Below are positions 32,707 to 44,763 of a stretch of DNA of 64,000 nucleotides, in pieces. The translations under genes were made by a program, and so were the position numbers. The notes below the pieces were generated by a model. The model ran no database searches, was not told where the DNA came from, and saw only the letters and a list, made by a program, of their open reading frames with translations. The DNA lies in NCBI GenBank assembly GCA_006503535.1, contig QYRS01000005.1, positions 620,001-684,000 of the forward strand, given 5' to 3'. Every line of letters starts with the position of its first letter. Position 1 is the first letter of the stretch. The DNA comes from Arthrinium phaeospermum (Eukaryota; Ascomycota; Sordariomycetes; Amphisphaeriales; Apiosporaceae).

Positions 32707-34315
32707 AGCACGGAGGCGACGTTGACGAGAGAGCATATGAGAGGAGATTTGGGGTCTGAATGTTGTTCAGCGTGTGGCTTTTGAGCGTTGGTCATGATTA
32801 CGAAGTTGAGGATACCCTTTTTGCGCATGAGAGGTATGGGCCCGCCTCGATTCGGGTTCAACAATACATGGTGGCAATCAGTTAGCAATGCATTGGTGAT
32901 GTATTTTATCTCGCAGGTTCGTGCGATGACTTTGGGGGTTCTTGCAATGAATCATTTGTTCGCTTCTACATTCTTGAGTTTTCGCACTGGACTCTGGGCA
33001 TGTCTTCTGGGTCTTCCCGCCCAGTACAGATGATTGCCCTCGGCCACGATATGCATAAGGTACGCACGCCGCCTTTAAGGAAGATGCGTCAGGGGTTGGT
33101 AAGGAGGAAATGGTCAAGGACGATTATGCTTCACGCATTCTAGACCGCCAGCTTGTAGATCTCCATGGCCGATGTGAGTCCCCCTCCACCCTCCCTCGTG
33201 GTGCTTCCCGGCTGTTTGCTACATCATAGCCCCGCTCATTTCCTCTACAGTCTCGCTATCTCGTCGGGAAGGTACTAAATTGCATGGCTCAGCCAGTGGC
33301 TTGAGGGATATACGATATACGGGGTGAAATAAATAAGTTGATTCAGCCCTTGGTTCGGCGTTGGTTGCGAAACAGGTTCCTACCCGACAGTGGCGTTTCT
33401 TCCGTGATATTGACCTTCATGCGAATACTAACGTCAAGTCGGCAAGACAGCTATTGTTTTTGTTTGTCGTACCAGGGGAGTATGGCATGCAGGGCCAGAA
33501 CGCAGTTTCGGTAGGCTTCGAGATTGAGCAGCCTCTCCTCTCCTTCTATTATTTTTGTGTGTCCTGACAACGTCTATGGACGGTTCCAAATCCGTGGTTT
33601 GTGGGTTCTTGGTGTTATTATCCCCTTGGATGTGTACAACTTCGTTTTCGGAAATTTTCCGGTTACACTGCAGCGAAGCGAACTGCTGGCTGCCGGGCTC
33701 GTATAACGCCTCCCTGTACATGGGCGTGCGTACGTACAGATGTAAGCAGAGCTCTACGTAGCACGGTTTGCCTCAAGCTGAATCAATCCAGTCTCACCGG
33801 TCGGTCCTGTATCATCAAAAAGCCAGAAGGTGAAATAGCGAAGGGCGGGGGGCATCGCATGTGGAGGGCATCCCGTAACACGCCTGCCTGCCCTGATCTC
33901 CAAGGCTGGTGTGTAAACCCAAGCAAAGAGTCTCCAAAGTTGTGATTCCGCACCTCGGACGGGGATTGGTCGTCACTGTATCTGGCATTCCCGGCAGTTT
34001 GTGTCTTGCTACCATCCTTGCTACAATAGGAATCAGATCGCCGCCCTTTAGCCTCCCCCATGTGGCACACAAACCTCCATGGTGAAGATAGTTGCGTCTT
34101 GTGCCAATCATATCGTTGTGTTAGCATGCAAGGCATATAATCATCCTCTAAAACCAAACCACCTGCTCGAAAGAGAAGCCCTCTCTCTAGAACAAGCACA
34201 TGATAGGCGTGGGCTTCTGTGTATAAGTAGTTTTGGGGAACATGCCGCTGCAAGTGCTTCTCGTCATGGCCTTTCCCGACAGCGACGGGATACGTTCCAA
34301 CCCTTTCTCGCAAAA
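32707..34315. other. Intergenic between GRF gene and beta-lactamase-like gene
   Basis: No supported gene. Overlapping small ORFs at 33434-33945 and 33783-34313 on both strands have no recognisable domain. No RNA gene seen. Confidence 0.5.
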
Positions 34316-36240
34316 ATGGGTCTCTCGAAGCGTATTCTCACTGTCACTGCGGCGTTTACTTGGACGGCCCTTAGCGGCGAGACGTTGGCTGTATCCCTCG
34401 GTCCCTGTCCACCTCTGGGCCCGGTACTTCCTGCTCCCATCAGGCCATCAGCAGACCCGGACGTTCAAGCTGCTGTCCAGTCCTTCGAGAGCAGCCTGAA
34501 TGCCCTCACGGCGAACTTCAATGCCTCTGCTGCCTCGGTTGCTGTCAAATCGATTCATGAGGACCAACCCTTCCTCAGCTTTCACTACACTCCTCCGCAC
34601 TTCAACGCCTCGGGCACCCAGAAGGTAGATGGCGACACCGTGTATAGGATTGCCAGCATATCCAAGCTGTATACTGTTCTCGGCGTCATGCTTCTGGATG
34701 GGGTTCGAATGGACGACCCCGTTACCAAATACCTGCCCCAGTTACGAGACTTGAAGCGGCAGGCGGGAGAACTGGCCAACGAAATCACGAGACCGGACTG
34801 GGATGAGATAACGCTGGGCTCTATAGCATCGCACCAGTCTGGTCTAGGTTCCGACAGTAAGGACCGGTGTTCTCTTCTCACTTGTCCATTTGCAGACAGA
34901 TACATAACTAACTTGTCCCAAGTGCCCCTCGATCTGGCCACCTCCCCCGGGAACTGGACGCAACTGGGACTACCCGCCCTACCGGACAATCCGGGCCTGG
35001 TTGCGGTGGCATCCTCCTTCTTCCGCCTTGTACTGCTTCTGAGCTCTACCGCGACTTTGGCAAGCGGCATCCCGTGTATGCCCCGTTCACGTCGGTCGTG
35101 TATTCCAACGTAGGCATAGGCATCCTCGCCCTGGTCATCGAGGCTGTATCCGGAAAGTCGTTCGATGACTATATCCAAGATGCCATCCTGGATCCTCTCG
35201 GCCTGGATTCCACTTTTCCCAGCCGGCCGCCGAGTGACACGAAAAGGGGCTTCGTCCCGGAGACGATACCCGAATTGAATTGGTGGGATGCCGATCTTGG
35301 ACCCTGGTTCAGCTCGTGAGTTTGGGTTATGTATACTGCTGGTCCCTATCCCCCAGATGCTGACGAGACATCGGACAGGGCCGGTGGTTTCTACACCAGT
35401 ACCAACGACTTCCTAACCCTTGGCACCGCAATCCTGTCCCACAAGCTGCTCACGCCGGCGCAGACGCGCAAGTGGATGAAGCCCAAGATCGCCACCTCGT
35501 CAGCCGGCCTGATGCTGGGCGAGCCGTGGGAGATCTACCGCGCCGACAACGTGACGGCCGACGGGCGGCTCATCGAGGTCTACACCAAGACGGGCGACAT
35601 CGTGGGCTACGACGCCGCCTTCTGCCTGGTGCCCGACTACGACATCGTCGTCAGCGTCCTGACGGGCGGGTTCGAGGCCGGCTCGGCCGTCGTCTCCAAG
35701 CTGTGCTCCGACGCGGTGCGCGAGCTGCTGCCGGCCCTCGAAAAGGCCGGCAAGGCCGAGGCCCGCATCGCCATGGCGGGCACGTACGCCGACCGGGCGA
35801 CCAACTCGACGCTGACGCTCGCCGTGGACGAGGCCGGGCCCGGCTTGAGCATCACGGATTGGGTCGTGCGCGGCGTCGACGTCAACCGCAACTACGTCAA
35901 CTACGCCGCCTACGACGGCCGCTTCGTCGACGACGGGCCCTACGTGCCGTCCCGGCTGTACCCCAGCGGGCTCAAGGCCGCCGGCGTTGGCGGCGGAAGC
36001 GAAAGCGAAAGCCACCAGGTCTCGTGGCGGGCGCACTGGGACACGGGCACGGCGCAGCAGAACGCCGAGCTCGACGGCGGCTACGTCTGGGCCGGCTTCC
36101 ACTGCTTCGCCTGGGCGGACCTGGACCGGCTCATCTACAAGTTCGACGCGCTGGACGACGTGGTGGCGACGGTGGGCGCGGACGGGGTCGCGACCAGCCT
36201 GGAGCTGCGGGGGTTCCGCGTGCAGTTGAGACGAGTTTAG
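34316..36240 (+). CDS. Secreted beta-lactamase/penicillin-binding-fold protein, one frame break
   Basis: Start ATG 34316 opens a signal-peptide-like N-terminus (GLSKRILTVTAAFTWTALSG). The serine active site SxxK is SISK (residues 114-117, about 34655-34666), and a YxN motif is seen in VVYSNVG (about 35100). The protein continues GIGILALVIEAVSGKSFDDYI and, after an intron at 35316-35378, GGFYTSTNDFLTLGTAIL to the stop at 36240. The frame shifts at about 35000, between PDNPGL and LPPCTASELYRDFG. Several NxS/T sequons support secretion. The C-terminal 200 residues form a less conserved, Gly/Asp-rich domain typical of fungal 'beta-lactamase-related' proteins such as LACTB-like esterases or D-amino-acid amidases. 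Substrate cannot be told. Third positions in 35450-36240 are very GC-rich, which makes long shadow ORFs on both strands. Confidence 0.8.
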
Positions 36241-37169
36241 GGCGAGCGAGCGGGCGGGTAGATTAGGTTCCGACTTATGCTGTCTGTGCAAAGACGCCGC
36301 TGGCTTTCTTCCTGCTGCTTCGTCTTCTCCTTTCTCTTGGTCTTTATTTCATCTGAAGGGAGGAACTGCTCGTTATCTATGTACGTACGCCGTAGGATGT
36401 TTAGTAGTACTTGCTGGCTACTCACTACCTTCTCTAGGTTAACGTGGCTCTCGATGCAATACAGAAGTCAGGTAACAGATAGGAGGCTCTTCTAGAACTA
36501 TGCAATAACTTGCGAGGGTTCTTGAATAGCTCTCGCATCGGTACCCAGATGGGTGATGGGTGCCTTTGGTGTTCGTCTGAAGTAAGTAGTTCTTGGAAAC
36601 GAATAAGAAGATCCAAGGAACTGTCGACCTTGACTCGTTCTCTTGTGCATGCAAATCTGCAGCTAGCCAAAGCCGGCAACAACGAAACATGGTGCGCTTC
36701 TAGCTGTCTCTTGGCAGCGATTCCTTGACTCGTCGTGGTGACTATTCCACTCCGTTGTCATCGGGGGTGGCCTCGTCCACAGGCTTCGCGATGACAGCCA
36801 GCCAGCCAGTTCGAGTCACGAACCTCGCGACTGATGACCCGGGGCCCTTGCCTCTATCGGTGTCCAGAACGTCATGAAACGCATCCCTCGATAGCAGACA
36901 CACAGCCGGGATGATATACACGCATCATCACTGCAAATAGATGCCTATTTCGCTCATGAGGAGGGTGGGTGTGGTTAATGGCTTTCGTTGTTGTTTAAAT
37001 GTCAGACGCACTCTTTCGTCTTTCACCACCGCCTCCTTCTCCGCCGTCCTCGCTTCCCATTTCGCGCATTTTACACACATACTTACCTCTATGGCCTCGA
37101 TACCAAAGAGAGCAAAACACCCCTGCCAGACCCACCGTCGCCGGTTTCAGAAAAATCCCGAAGGACAGC
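36241..37169. other. Intergenic between beta-lactamase-like and PTH11-like genes
   Basis: 3' region, then promoter of the PTH11-like gene. An upstream ATG at 36999 is in frame with the first exon of that gene but would add a low-complexity leader. No other feature seen. Confidence 0.5.
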
Positions 37170-37313
37170 ATGGTAGGCTCGGCGGAACTGGTGGCCAATC
37201 TCAACGGTGCCTACAACAACCTCGACGAACCGCAGCCGGTCTGGAACCGGAGGTCGAATATCATTAGCATCACCGTTAGTGTTCAGGTACGCCCCCGATA
37301 AGCCTTAAAAGCG

Positions 37314-37344
<31 letters not shown>

Positions 37345-39227
37345 ACCCCGCCGCCCCAAGTGCCCGGGCCTGACCAAAGAAAGAAAAAGAAAAAAAGCAA
37401 AAAAGAAAGTCACTGACTTTGCTTTTTGTGTTTTGTTGCTGCCAGGCATTAACTTGTGCGTGCGCCGGCGCCAGATTGTATTCGCGTGCTAAGAGCCTGC
37501 GAGCCTTGTGGTGGGATGACTATCTCGTCCTGGCCGTATTAGTACGTCGAGCCGCCTGCCCCTGACGATCCCCTTTGCATTAGTGAATATTGAACCGAAC
37601 CCAGCTAACACCCAGGCTCCACTCCTCCAACTAGATCTGTTGTATCGTCGGGTCGACCATAATGTGCCTTTGTATGTCATACCTAGCATGGGAGAGAGAG
37701 AAGGAAAAAAAAAAAAAAAATCTCCAGTCACGAACACGGAGTATTGGCTGGCTGGATGGTTGGCTGACTGACTTGTGACCAACAGCCACGGCCCATGGCA
37801 TGGGTCAGCACGTCGTGGACATTTCGGCCATGGAACTTGCCAATTTCCTCCTTGTAAGAGACAAAGTCTGCCCAACCCAGTCAGGCCGGGAGAAAGATAG
37901 ATGCTAACGGGCGGACGCGGCGGGCATTTGCAAAAACAGCTACACTACGTTGGCATGGGCACCTTCATCATGTCCAGTGTATGTGTCAAACTCGCCCTGC
38001 TGTTCCAGTACCTCCGCATTTTCTCCGACCGGCCCCAGATGATGAGGCTTTGCCAGGGCCTCATCGTCTTCACCGTGCTCTACGGGTTCGTCATCTCCTT
38101 CATGGCCTGGTTCCCCTGCTTCCCGCCCGTGGCCCTCTGGGACACGTCTCGGCCGCCGGGCAGGGCCAGGTGCTACGGCTTCGGCGCCTCGACCGCCGAC
38201 GGTCTCTACCACACCTTTGTCACCGTGACGGGCACCAACGTCATGTTGAACCTCGCCATCCTCGTTGTCGCCATTCCCCTGTACTTCCGCAAGGGGGTCG
38301 GTGCCCGTTCGAGGTGGTGCCTGACTGCCATGTTGATCATGGGCGGATTGTGAGTATATAAGACTTGGTCATGACCTCTCTCTCTCTCCCTCTCCCTCTC
38401 AATCTCTCTCCTTCCTTTCCTCTCCATTCTTCCTCGTGTTGCGAATTGGCAGCGGAATATCGAACAAGGGGTGCATATATCCTAATAGATGGGCCAATGG
38501 GCCGTATGTTGTTGTTGGCTGGCTGGCTAATCTCAGTCTTCTCTTTGCTCCCCCTGATTTAGTGTCAACACTATGGCAATCTGGCGGCTCGTCCACGTCC
38601 AACGCATGTGGGCCAAGTCAGGTGCTTACCCGACCTTCGACCCGACCTGGTACGCGCCGACGACGGTGATGCTCGCCGTGCTCGAGGTCAACGGCGCCAC
38701 CGTCTGCGCCGCCATCCCCATCGCGGGGTCGCGCCTGCCGCGGCCCCCGTCGCTCTCCTCTTCATCAACTTCGCCTTCGCCTTCGCCGTCCTCCTCCTCT
38801 TCTTCATTAGGAGGCGGCGCCGGCGCCTCCAAGGGCATCATGGTGACGAGGGACATCCGGATCGAGCGCACGCTGCGCTGCCCGGCCGCGTGCGACCACC
38901 ACGAGGACAGCGACCGCGACCGCAAGTACGAGCCCGGCCTGTGCCCCTCGCCGCCGTCGGGGTGGCGGCTGGGCGGCGGCGGCGGCGAGAGGCGCGCCAG
39001 CCGGGCCGACAGCAAATTCAGCGACGTGAGCGTCACGGCCAAGAGCGGCGGCGGCGGCGGCGGCGGCAGCAGCAGCAGGGGTGCCGGAAGTGGAGCACAC
39101 ATGCCGCCATTTCGGCAGCGCGAACTCGCACTACCGCGACTCCTTCGTCCGGGCGCAGGTCGATCCTTTCGACACCTTTGGGAGGGTGCGGTCAGTGGTT
39201 ACGGCTGGACCTTCGTCAGATCGGTAG
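37170..39227 (+). CDS. PTH11-like (fungal rhodopsin-type) integral membrane protein, late frame break
   Basis: Six exons: 37170-37286, 37446-37541, 37635-37671, 37786-37853, 37940-38349 and 38565-39227, all with GT/AG introns. Family hallmarks are WWDDYLVLAVL (about 37511), AHGMGQHVVDI, SVCVKLALLFQYLRIFS, TNVMLNLAILVVAIPLYF and NTMAIWRLVHVQ. Hydrophobic segments give about six or seven membrane spans, as in the PTH11 receptor class used for surface sensing. The C-terminal tail is Gly/Ser-rich (GGC repeats at about 39046-39075) and ends in the frame SHYRDSFVRAQVDPFD, reached only if the frame shifts between the Gly run and this block (about 39080-39100); the stop then falls at 39225-39227. The first intron contains a C31 tract. 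No CFEM domain precedes the membrane part. Start 37170 is chosen to avoid the low-complexity leader. Confidence 0.85.
37314..37344. repeat. Poly(C) tract of 31 bases inside an intron
   Basis: Thirty-one consecutive C, then A and four more C, within the first intron of the PTH11-like gene. The following intron sequence is A/G-rich (AAAGAAAGAAAAAG), an unusual purine-pyrimidine switch. Poly(C) runs of this length are normally unstable in copying. Confidence 0.95.
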
Positions 39228-39981
39228 AAGGCGTGCTGAATGCTTCTAGTTTCCCGGAGCCCGCTTAGGCTTGGCGCCTCCATCATATCACAATCACAAT
39301 CAGAAAACAGCATATATACCTAGACATATAAATATATATTACAACGGCCCCTTCTGACTTTTGGCTCATCAAGTTTGTCTGGCTTGACGTTGGCTCTGCG
39401 ATCATGTGGCCCGGAAGGGTTAGAGTAGACATTCGGGTTGATCGTACCTACTTATTTACAAAAACGCGCCAGGTACTTTCCCCAGGAATGAATTAAGTAC
39501 CAATCGATAGCTCTGAATTGTGACGGCCATGCATATTCCTGTACCAATGGAATGTAATGGAACTTCGTATATTTAGAGCCTCTCGAATTTTGACGGTCCG
39601 ACATAGGGGAGAATGCGTTTGTCGTGTCGAATCTGCGCCCTTCTGCAATGTCATCGCACCTGCCCTTTGGGGTTAGTCAGCAAGCGTAGGTACTTGATTT
39701 TAGGTCAATAAGAGGTACAGATAAATACGAGGGCTCCTAAGCAGCTTCCTACTCATGAGGATAACAACTGCGACTGCACATCGGGCCACCAACAGTAATT
39801 GATTTTCTCCATTGTCTTGAAACTCAACAACTGCGCGGAAACATCCCAGAGCTTCTAGGATAGGAGGAAAGAGGAATAACAGAAAGGGAAACCCCCAATA
39901 CATCTCAACCCATCCACCCCCATAAAACGCATCGACACTTCCTCTTACCTCATCCACCCGCTCACCCACTCACTCAACACG
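39228..39981. other. Intergenic between PTH11-like gene and AlaX gene
   Basis: No gene recognised. AT-richer 3' sequence is followed by a C-rich leader (CCACCC, CACTCACTCAACACG) directly before the next start codon. Confidence 0.6.
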
Positions 39982-40834
39982 ATGCAGCGCACATACCTGG
40001 CCTTCCAGCGCAATGCTCACCTCCACACCCTGCAAACCGCCGTGACGGCCGTGCGGTCCTACGCCTCGCTCGAGGACTCCAACAAGGCCCTCTTCAAGGG
40101 CGCCGTCAAGGAAGGCGACGCCGAGGCCGAGGCGCGCCACCACGTCGTGGTGACGGAACAGACCGTCTTCCACCCGCAGGGCGGCGGCCAGCCCAGCGAC
40201 GAGGGCCATGGAGAGCGGCGACGTGCGCTTCTCCGTCTCGGCGGTGCGCATGAGCGCCGCGAGCGAGGGCGAGGTCCTGCACTTTGGCCAGTTCCTCCGC
40301 GAAAGCGAAAGCGAAAACAGCGCCACCAATGCCACCTTCCAGCCAGGCCAGACGGTGACCCAGACCATCGACGCCGAGAAGCGTCTGCTCTACTCGCGCT
40401 ACCACACCGCCGGCCACGTCCTGGGCGCCGCGGTCCGGCACCTGCTCGAGGCCGAGGTGCCCGGGTTCGACGAGCTGAAGGCGTCGCACTTCCCCGCGAC
40501 GGCGGCGTGCGAGTTCGCGGGCCTGATCGAGGGGAAGTGGAAGGACGCGATCCAGCAGCGCGTCGACGAGTACGTGGCCGCCGACATGCCCGTCGAGATC
40601 GGGTGGTGGGACGAGGCCGACTTCAAGGCCCGGGGGCTCGAGCGGCTCATCCCGGACCGCGCGGCCATGGGCATGACCGCCGACGAGAAGTTCCGCGTTG
40701 TCGACATCGTCGGCGCCGAGGTCTACCCGTGCGGCGGCACCCACGTCGACAGCACCAAGCTGTGCGGCCAGACCAACGTCCGCAAGATCAGCCGCTCAAA
40801 GGGGAACTCGAGGGTGGGCTACGTGCTCCCTTGA
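39982..40834 (+). CDS. AlaX-type alanyl-tRNA editing protein, one frame break
   Basis: Free-standing relative of the editing domain of alanyl-tRNA synthetase; removes Ser or Gly mis-attached to tRNA-Ala. The N-terminus reads QRTYLAFQRNAHLHTLQTAV and leads to TVFHPQGGGQPSDEG. After a frame break near 40205 (about two bases missing, restart at ATG 40208) it continues with SGDVRFSVSAVRM, the zinc motif HTAGH (residues in RYHTAGHVLGAAVRHLL, about 40402), and the second zinc motif CGGTH (about 40730), ending NVRKISRSKGNSRVGYVL with the stop at 40832-40834. The HxxxH and CxxxH ligands are all present, so the catalytic site looks complete. The length (about 280 residues) is usual for the eukaryotic AlaX class. 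Single exon. Confidence 0.88.
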
Positions 40835-41078
40835 TACTACTCAGGCTCCATATTAAGAAAAAGAAAAGCATGGCCGACCTTGAAATGATACACTACATAT
40901 AGATGAATAGACCGGGCGTGATTTCAGTTTTACGGAAAGCCAATATGTCTATTCCTAATGCTGCTTTCTTTTCATACCGTTCTCAACGGCTACATGTATT
41001 TCTTCTATTTACTGCCAACTCCACCCAACAGTGTAGGGTAAGTAGAGGGCGTATAAGACGGGGTACAGATGTTTCTTT

Positions 41079-42879
41079 TCAGTCTCTCTTGTAAACTCTT
41101 TTGCCACCAACCCATGTCTCCTTTACTTTTAGAGACCGGAAGTCTTCGATGTCAGTCTCCTCCAGGGGCTTGTCGAGTACGACCCAGTCGGCAAAGGCCC
41201 CTTCCTTGATCACACCAGCCTTGCCTTCCATGAAGCCCGCAAAGGCTGGCCCCTCGCTGAACCCCCGGATTGCCTGGTCGAGGCTCAATGACTCTTGCGT
41301 CTGCCATCCCTCCGGAGAGTCGTCCTTACCGCGCCCCGTATGCGGGTTCTTTCGCGTCACCGCCGCGTAGATGCCCTGGAACGGGTCGGACGGTTCCACG
41401 GGGAAGTCGCTACCCAGCGATGGTCGAATTTCCAACAGCGACCGCATTCGGTATGCTTCCTGCTCTGTCCTCTCCTTGCCCAGTCGCTTCTCGGCGTACG
41501 CCATATCCGACGTGGCGTGCGTGGGCTGGATCGAGGGGATGATGCCGATGGAATGCATTCGACGCTGGTCATCGGGATGGATGATCTGAGCGTGCTCGAC
41601 CCGGAAACGTCTCTGTGATTGGCATTCCGACAAGGACTGCTCGGGGCACACCAGCTCCAGGGCGGCTGTCATGGCGTCCACGGCGTTGCGGTTGGCGAGG
41701 TCTCCAATGGCGTGTATGTTGACCTGGAAGCCTGCCTTTGCCCAAGCCGAGGCGACTTTGGTCAACTCGGTGGAGTTGATAAGGAGAGAGCCGGTGTCGT
41801 CGGGGCGGTCGCTGTAGGGCTCGAGCATGGCGCTTCCCCAACTCCCAAGCGCACCGTCGGCGAACAGCTTGACACTGCGTATACTGAGATACCCATCCGC
41901 ATGGACAAACTTGTCCACCTTTTCGGGACAGAACGTGTTACGCTCGCCGCATTCGATCATGGCATAGACTCGAACTGTCCAGTCCTCGGTCCCCGCGAGG
42001 TCTCTGTAGAGCTTCAGGTCCCCGGGGTTGACGCCGGCATCGTGCATACCCACCAAGCCGAATTCGTTGAGCTTAGACATGGCACTCTTGACATACTTCT
42101 GCTTCTTCTTGGCGTCTGGCTTGGGATAAATGTTCGTGACCACGTCCATGGCATTGTCGCAGAAAACGCCCATGCCCGGCTGTCTCACAATCTCTCCGCC
42201 CGGAACGTCGGGCAGCGACTCGGGGAGAAGGTCCAGGACTGCTTGCGAGACCCAGATGCAATGCACGTCGACCCTGTCAAGCATGATGTATAGATCCTTC
42301 AAGGCGCTGTCCTCCAGAAGATCTGCCTGCAAGGACTGGTCAGCAGAGAGACTTTCATCGTAGCCGGGCGGCCCAGCGGCGGCCACTACTCACAGCTGTG
42401 GGCATGTGGCCGAGCGCCATCTGGTCCCAACCGACGCCCCGAATCCATTCCTGCTTGGTGCCCGAGGAAGGGTTCTGGGCGAGATAGTCCTTGACACGGC
42501 TCCGGACTTGGTCGAAGGAGGAAGAGCCGAAGAGATCGACCGAGTTCAGGAACTCGCCTAGCTGGACAAGATGCCCATGGCCGTCCCAAAGTCCAGGGAT
42601 AACGTAGCCCGGCTGGGCCGCCTTGGCCAGCGAGGAGTCCGGTTCCGACCGGAAGACCCTGGAGAATACCCCAGAGGGTGATACAGTGAAGCAGTCGACG
42701 TATGGCCCGGCTGCGTCATGGGTTCTGACCGACTGGTAACAGTGTGTCTCGGACAGGAAGTAGTCCACGGCCCCTGAGCGGGACCCAATGAGACCGGCAA
42801 TGCCCACTATCGCGGCCGAAGCATACAGCCAGAGAGGGTTTCTTCCTGCCTCGGAGCGAGGCGGTTCGGACGGGGCCAT
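41079..42879 (-). CDS. YtcJ-like amidohydrolase with N-terminal membrane anchor
   Basis: Two exons on minus: 42394-42879 and 41079-42326, with a GT/AG intron at 42327-42393; the frame is intact. Start ATG 42879 (APSEPPRSEAGRNPLWLYAS) is followed by a hydrophobic segment (ASAAIVGIAGLIGS), suggesting a signal anchor; an upstream in-frame ATG at 43023 is possible. Metal-site motifs of the amidohydrolase superfamily are present: GLWDGHGHL (HxH), VKLFADGALGSWGS, NIHAIGDLANRNAVDAM (His), RVEHAQI (His) and GSDFPVEPSDPFQGIYAA (Asp). It ends WVGGKRVYKRD. The family (imidazolonepropionase/YtcJ type) includes hydrolases of unknown substrate; deamination or amide hydrolysis are both possible. The next gene (phosphatase-like) is divergent, about 1 kb away. 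Confidence 0.85.
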
Positions 42880-43856
42880 CCCGAAGCTTCGACTCTCGAG
42901 GACTCGGTGCGCTGGAAAGGGGCAACAAGGCCGTATTGCTAACAGACTGGCAATGAGTTCTTTTTTATAGGAATTTCCGAGAGTGTAAGTTGATTTTGTG
43001 ATGTCGATGCGGGCAAGGGCCAATCACTTCTTCACATAACAACCTAGCAAGCAGCATCCGCATTCGGTAGGACGGACGGCGTAGACCCACTGCACCCAAC
43101 TCGTAGATTCTGTTGCATGATGTGCATTCTTCAATTGAACGTTATCGGATAAACGGTCGGGGTCTCCTGTCTGGTCTGATTTCCATCGTGTACGAGCATG
43201 TGGGTTGCCCGTGACACACCTATGCATATCGTGCATCGGACCATGTCCACTCTCGCGTATCTGTTCTAGTAGTAAAGGCCTGGGAAAAGTCTGGTTGCGA
43301 CTATACTCATGGCTATTCCGTACCTAAACTGTATCACACGTAAAGTTGGTACAACAGGTGCACAATTTTGGGCCCAGTCTTTCGTTGTTTAGCTCGTGTA
43401 AATATGGATGCAGTGCTTGACTTTGGCCAGTCGAACCTATCCGCCCCCTTCCCTTTTCTTTTGCTTCCCAGAATACTCCCGGCTGCGGATGCTCGCTTCT
43501 TACATGACTGGCCAATGTAGCATTGGCTACTATCGTAATTTTCGTGCGGCACGATGCCTCGATACCGGGCAGTTTCTAACCAAGGGATGCGGGGGCGGGG
43601 TAATTGGAACCAGCGGAATGAGGGCAGAGGGCGCCTAAATTGCATCAAGGGTCTTCAGCTTGCAGGTAGTCAGGTTAAGCTATGTCGAACGATGAACAGC
43701 TATTTGCCCTTATTACTAAGTGAAAGCCCCAGTAAAGTTGCTTGACAGATGCCATGCAAACACCACCCAATTTGCAAGACTCATTAACGAGTCTGCCTGC
43801 TCCTAATCCGATCTATCGAGTCTTGAAAGCCACTGTCAACATATCTTCAGTTCACC
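42880..43856. other. Divergent intergenic region (amidohydrolase / phosphatase-like)
   Basis: Likely holds both promoters. No other coding feature is supported; ORFs 43334-43648 on minus and 43408-43638 on plus lack domains. Confidence 0.6.
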
Positions 43857-44763
43857 ATGTCCAACGTTTCCGAACTTCGCAAGCTTGCCGAAACAGACGT
43901 TGTCCAGGAGATACCCAAAGAGCAGTATGGCCCCGTCATCACCAACCCCCATTTGTCTTCGTCGACGGAACCTTCAACACTCGCGATCTGGGTTTAGTAC
44001 CGGGTAGCCCTCTCAGGGCTGGTTTCGTGTACCGGAGCGGCGCTCTCACCACACTAACAGATAATGGCAAGGCCGTTATGGCGGGCAAGCTTGGGATCAA
44101 GCGAGTCTTCGATATACGCTCACCCGAGGAGCGAGAGAAGGGCCCAGACCCCGAGATCGAGGGTATTGAAAACACGTGGCACCAGAATGCCCGGCCAGAC
44201 TCCACGCCCGACTTGGACAAGTTCGTCTCCGGAGTCGGCGAGGAGGGCTACGAGGACATGTATCTCGAGGTCATTGATGTGTACTCTACGGTCTGGAAGG
44301 ATATACTGGAACATGTCCGAGACAGGCCTTCAGATCCCTTCATGTACCACTGCACCGGTAAGAACCACCTTCATAGGCCCCGTAACGGCATGCTGCTGTT
44401 ATCGGTAGGACAGTGCTTATGCTACGGATAGCTGGACGGGACAGGACGGGCGTGATCTCGGGGCTCCTCCTCGCCCTTGCTGGTGCATCACCGGACACCA
44501 TCACCCTCGACTACCTACTTTCCCGTATTGGCACGGAGCCCGTACGGAAGCATCTCATTGCGTTCGCCATGGCCGGATCCCAGGCTAAGAGCCAAGACCA
44601 GCCGGGATTCTTGAACCTCTGCAGCCTGACGGCGTCCAGCTGGAATGCGTTCGTCAACGGTGTGCAGAGAGACCATGGCGGGTTCGAGAAGTTTGTGACA
44701 GACAAACTTGGGTTCTCAGCAGATGATGTGATTACGATCAAAAAGAATCTGGCGAGCTCTTGA
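43857..44763 (+). CDS. Tyrosine-phosphatase-family protein (Y_phosphatase3 type), one frame break
   Basis: Start ATG 43857 (SNVSELRKLAETDVVQEIPK). The conserved entry FVDGTFNTRDLG and FVYRSGAL is reached after a one-base loss in a C run at about 43951 (AACCCCC before ATTTG). Later come KRVFDIRSPEEREKGPD and, across an intron (44358-44431), the P-loop HCTAGRDRTG with the Cys-x5-Arg signature. The C-terminus (YLLSRIGTEPVRKHLIAFAM; WNAFVNGVQRDHGGFEKFV) is that of the fungal/bacterial 'tyrosine-protein phosphatase-like' group (PF13350) that can act on phosphotyrosine or phosphoinositides. Both catalytic residues are present, so activity is expected. Substrate unknown. Confidence 0.88.

Noticed and set aside
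35472..36291. Long ORFs on both strands over the beta-lactamase-like C-terminus
   Set aside because: GC-skew shadows; only the frame ending at 36240 continues the conserved protein.
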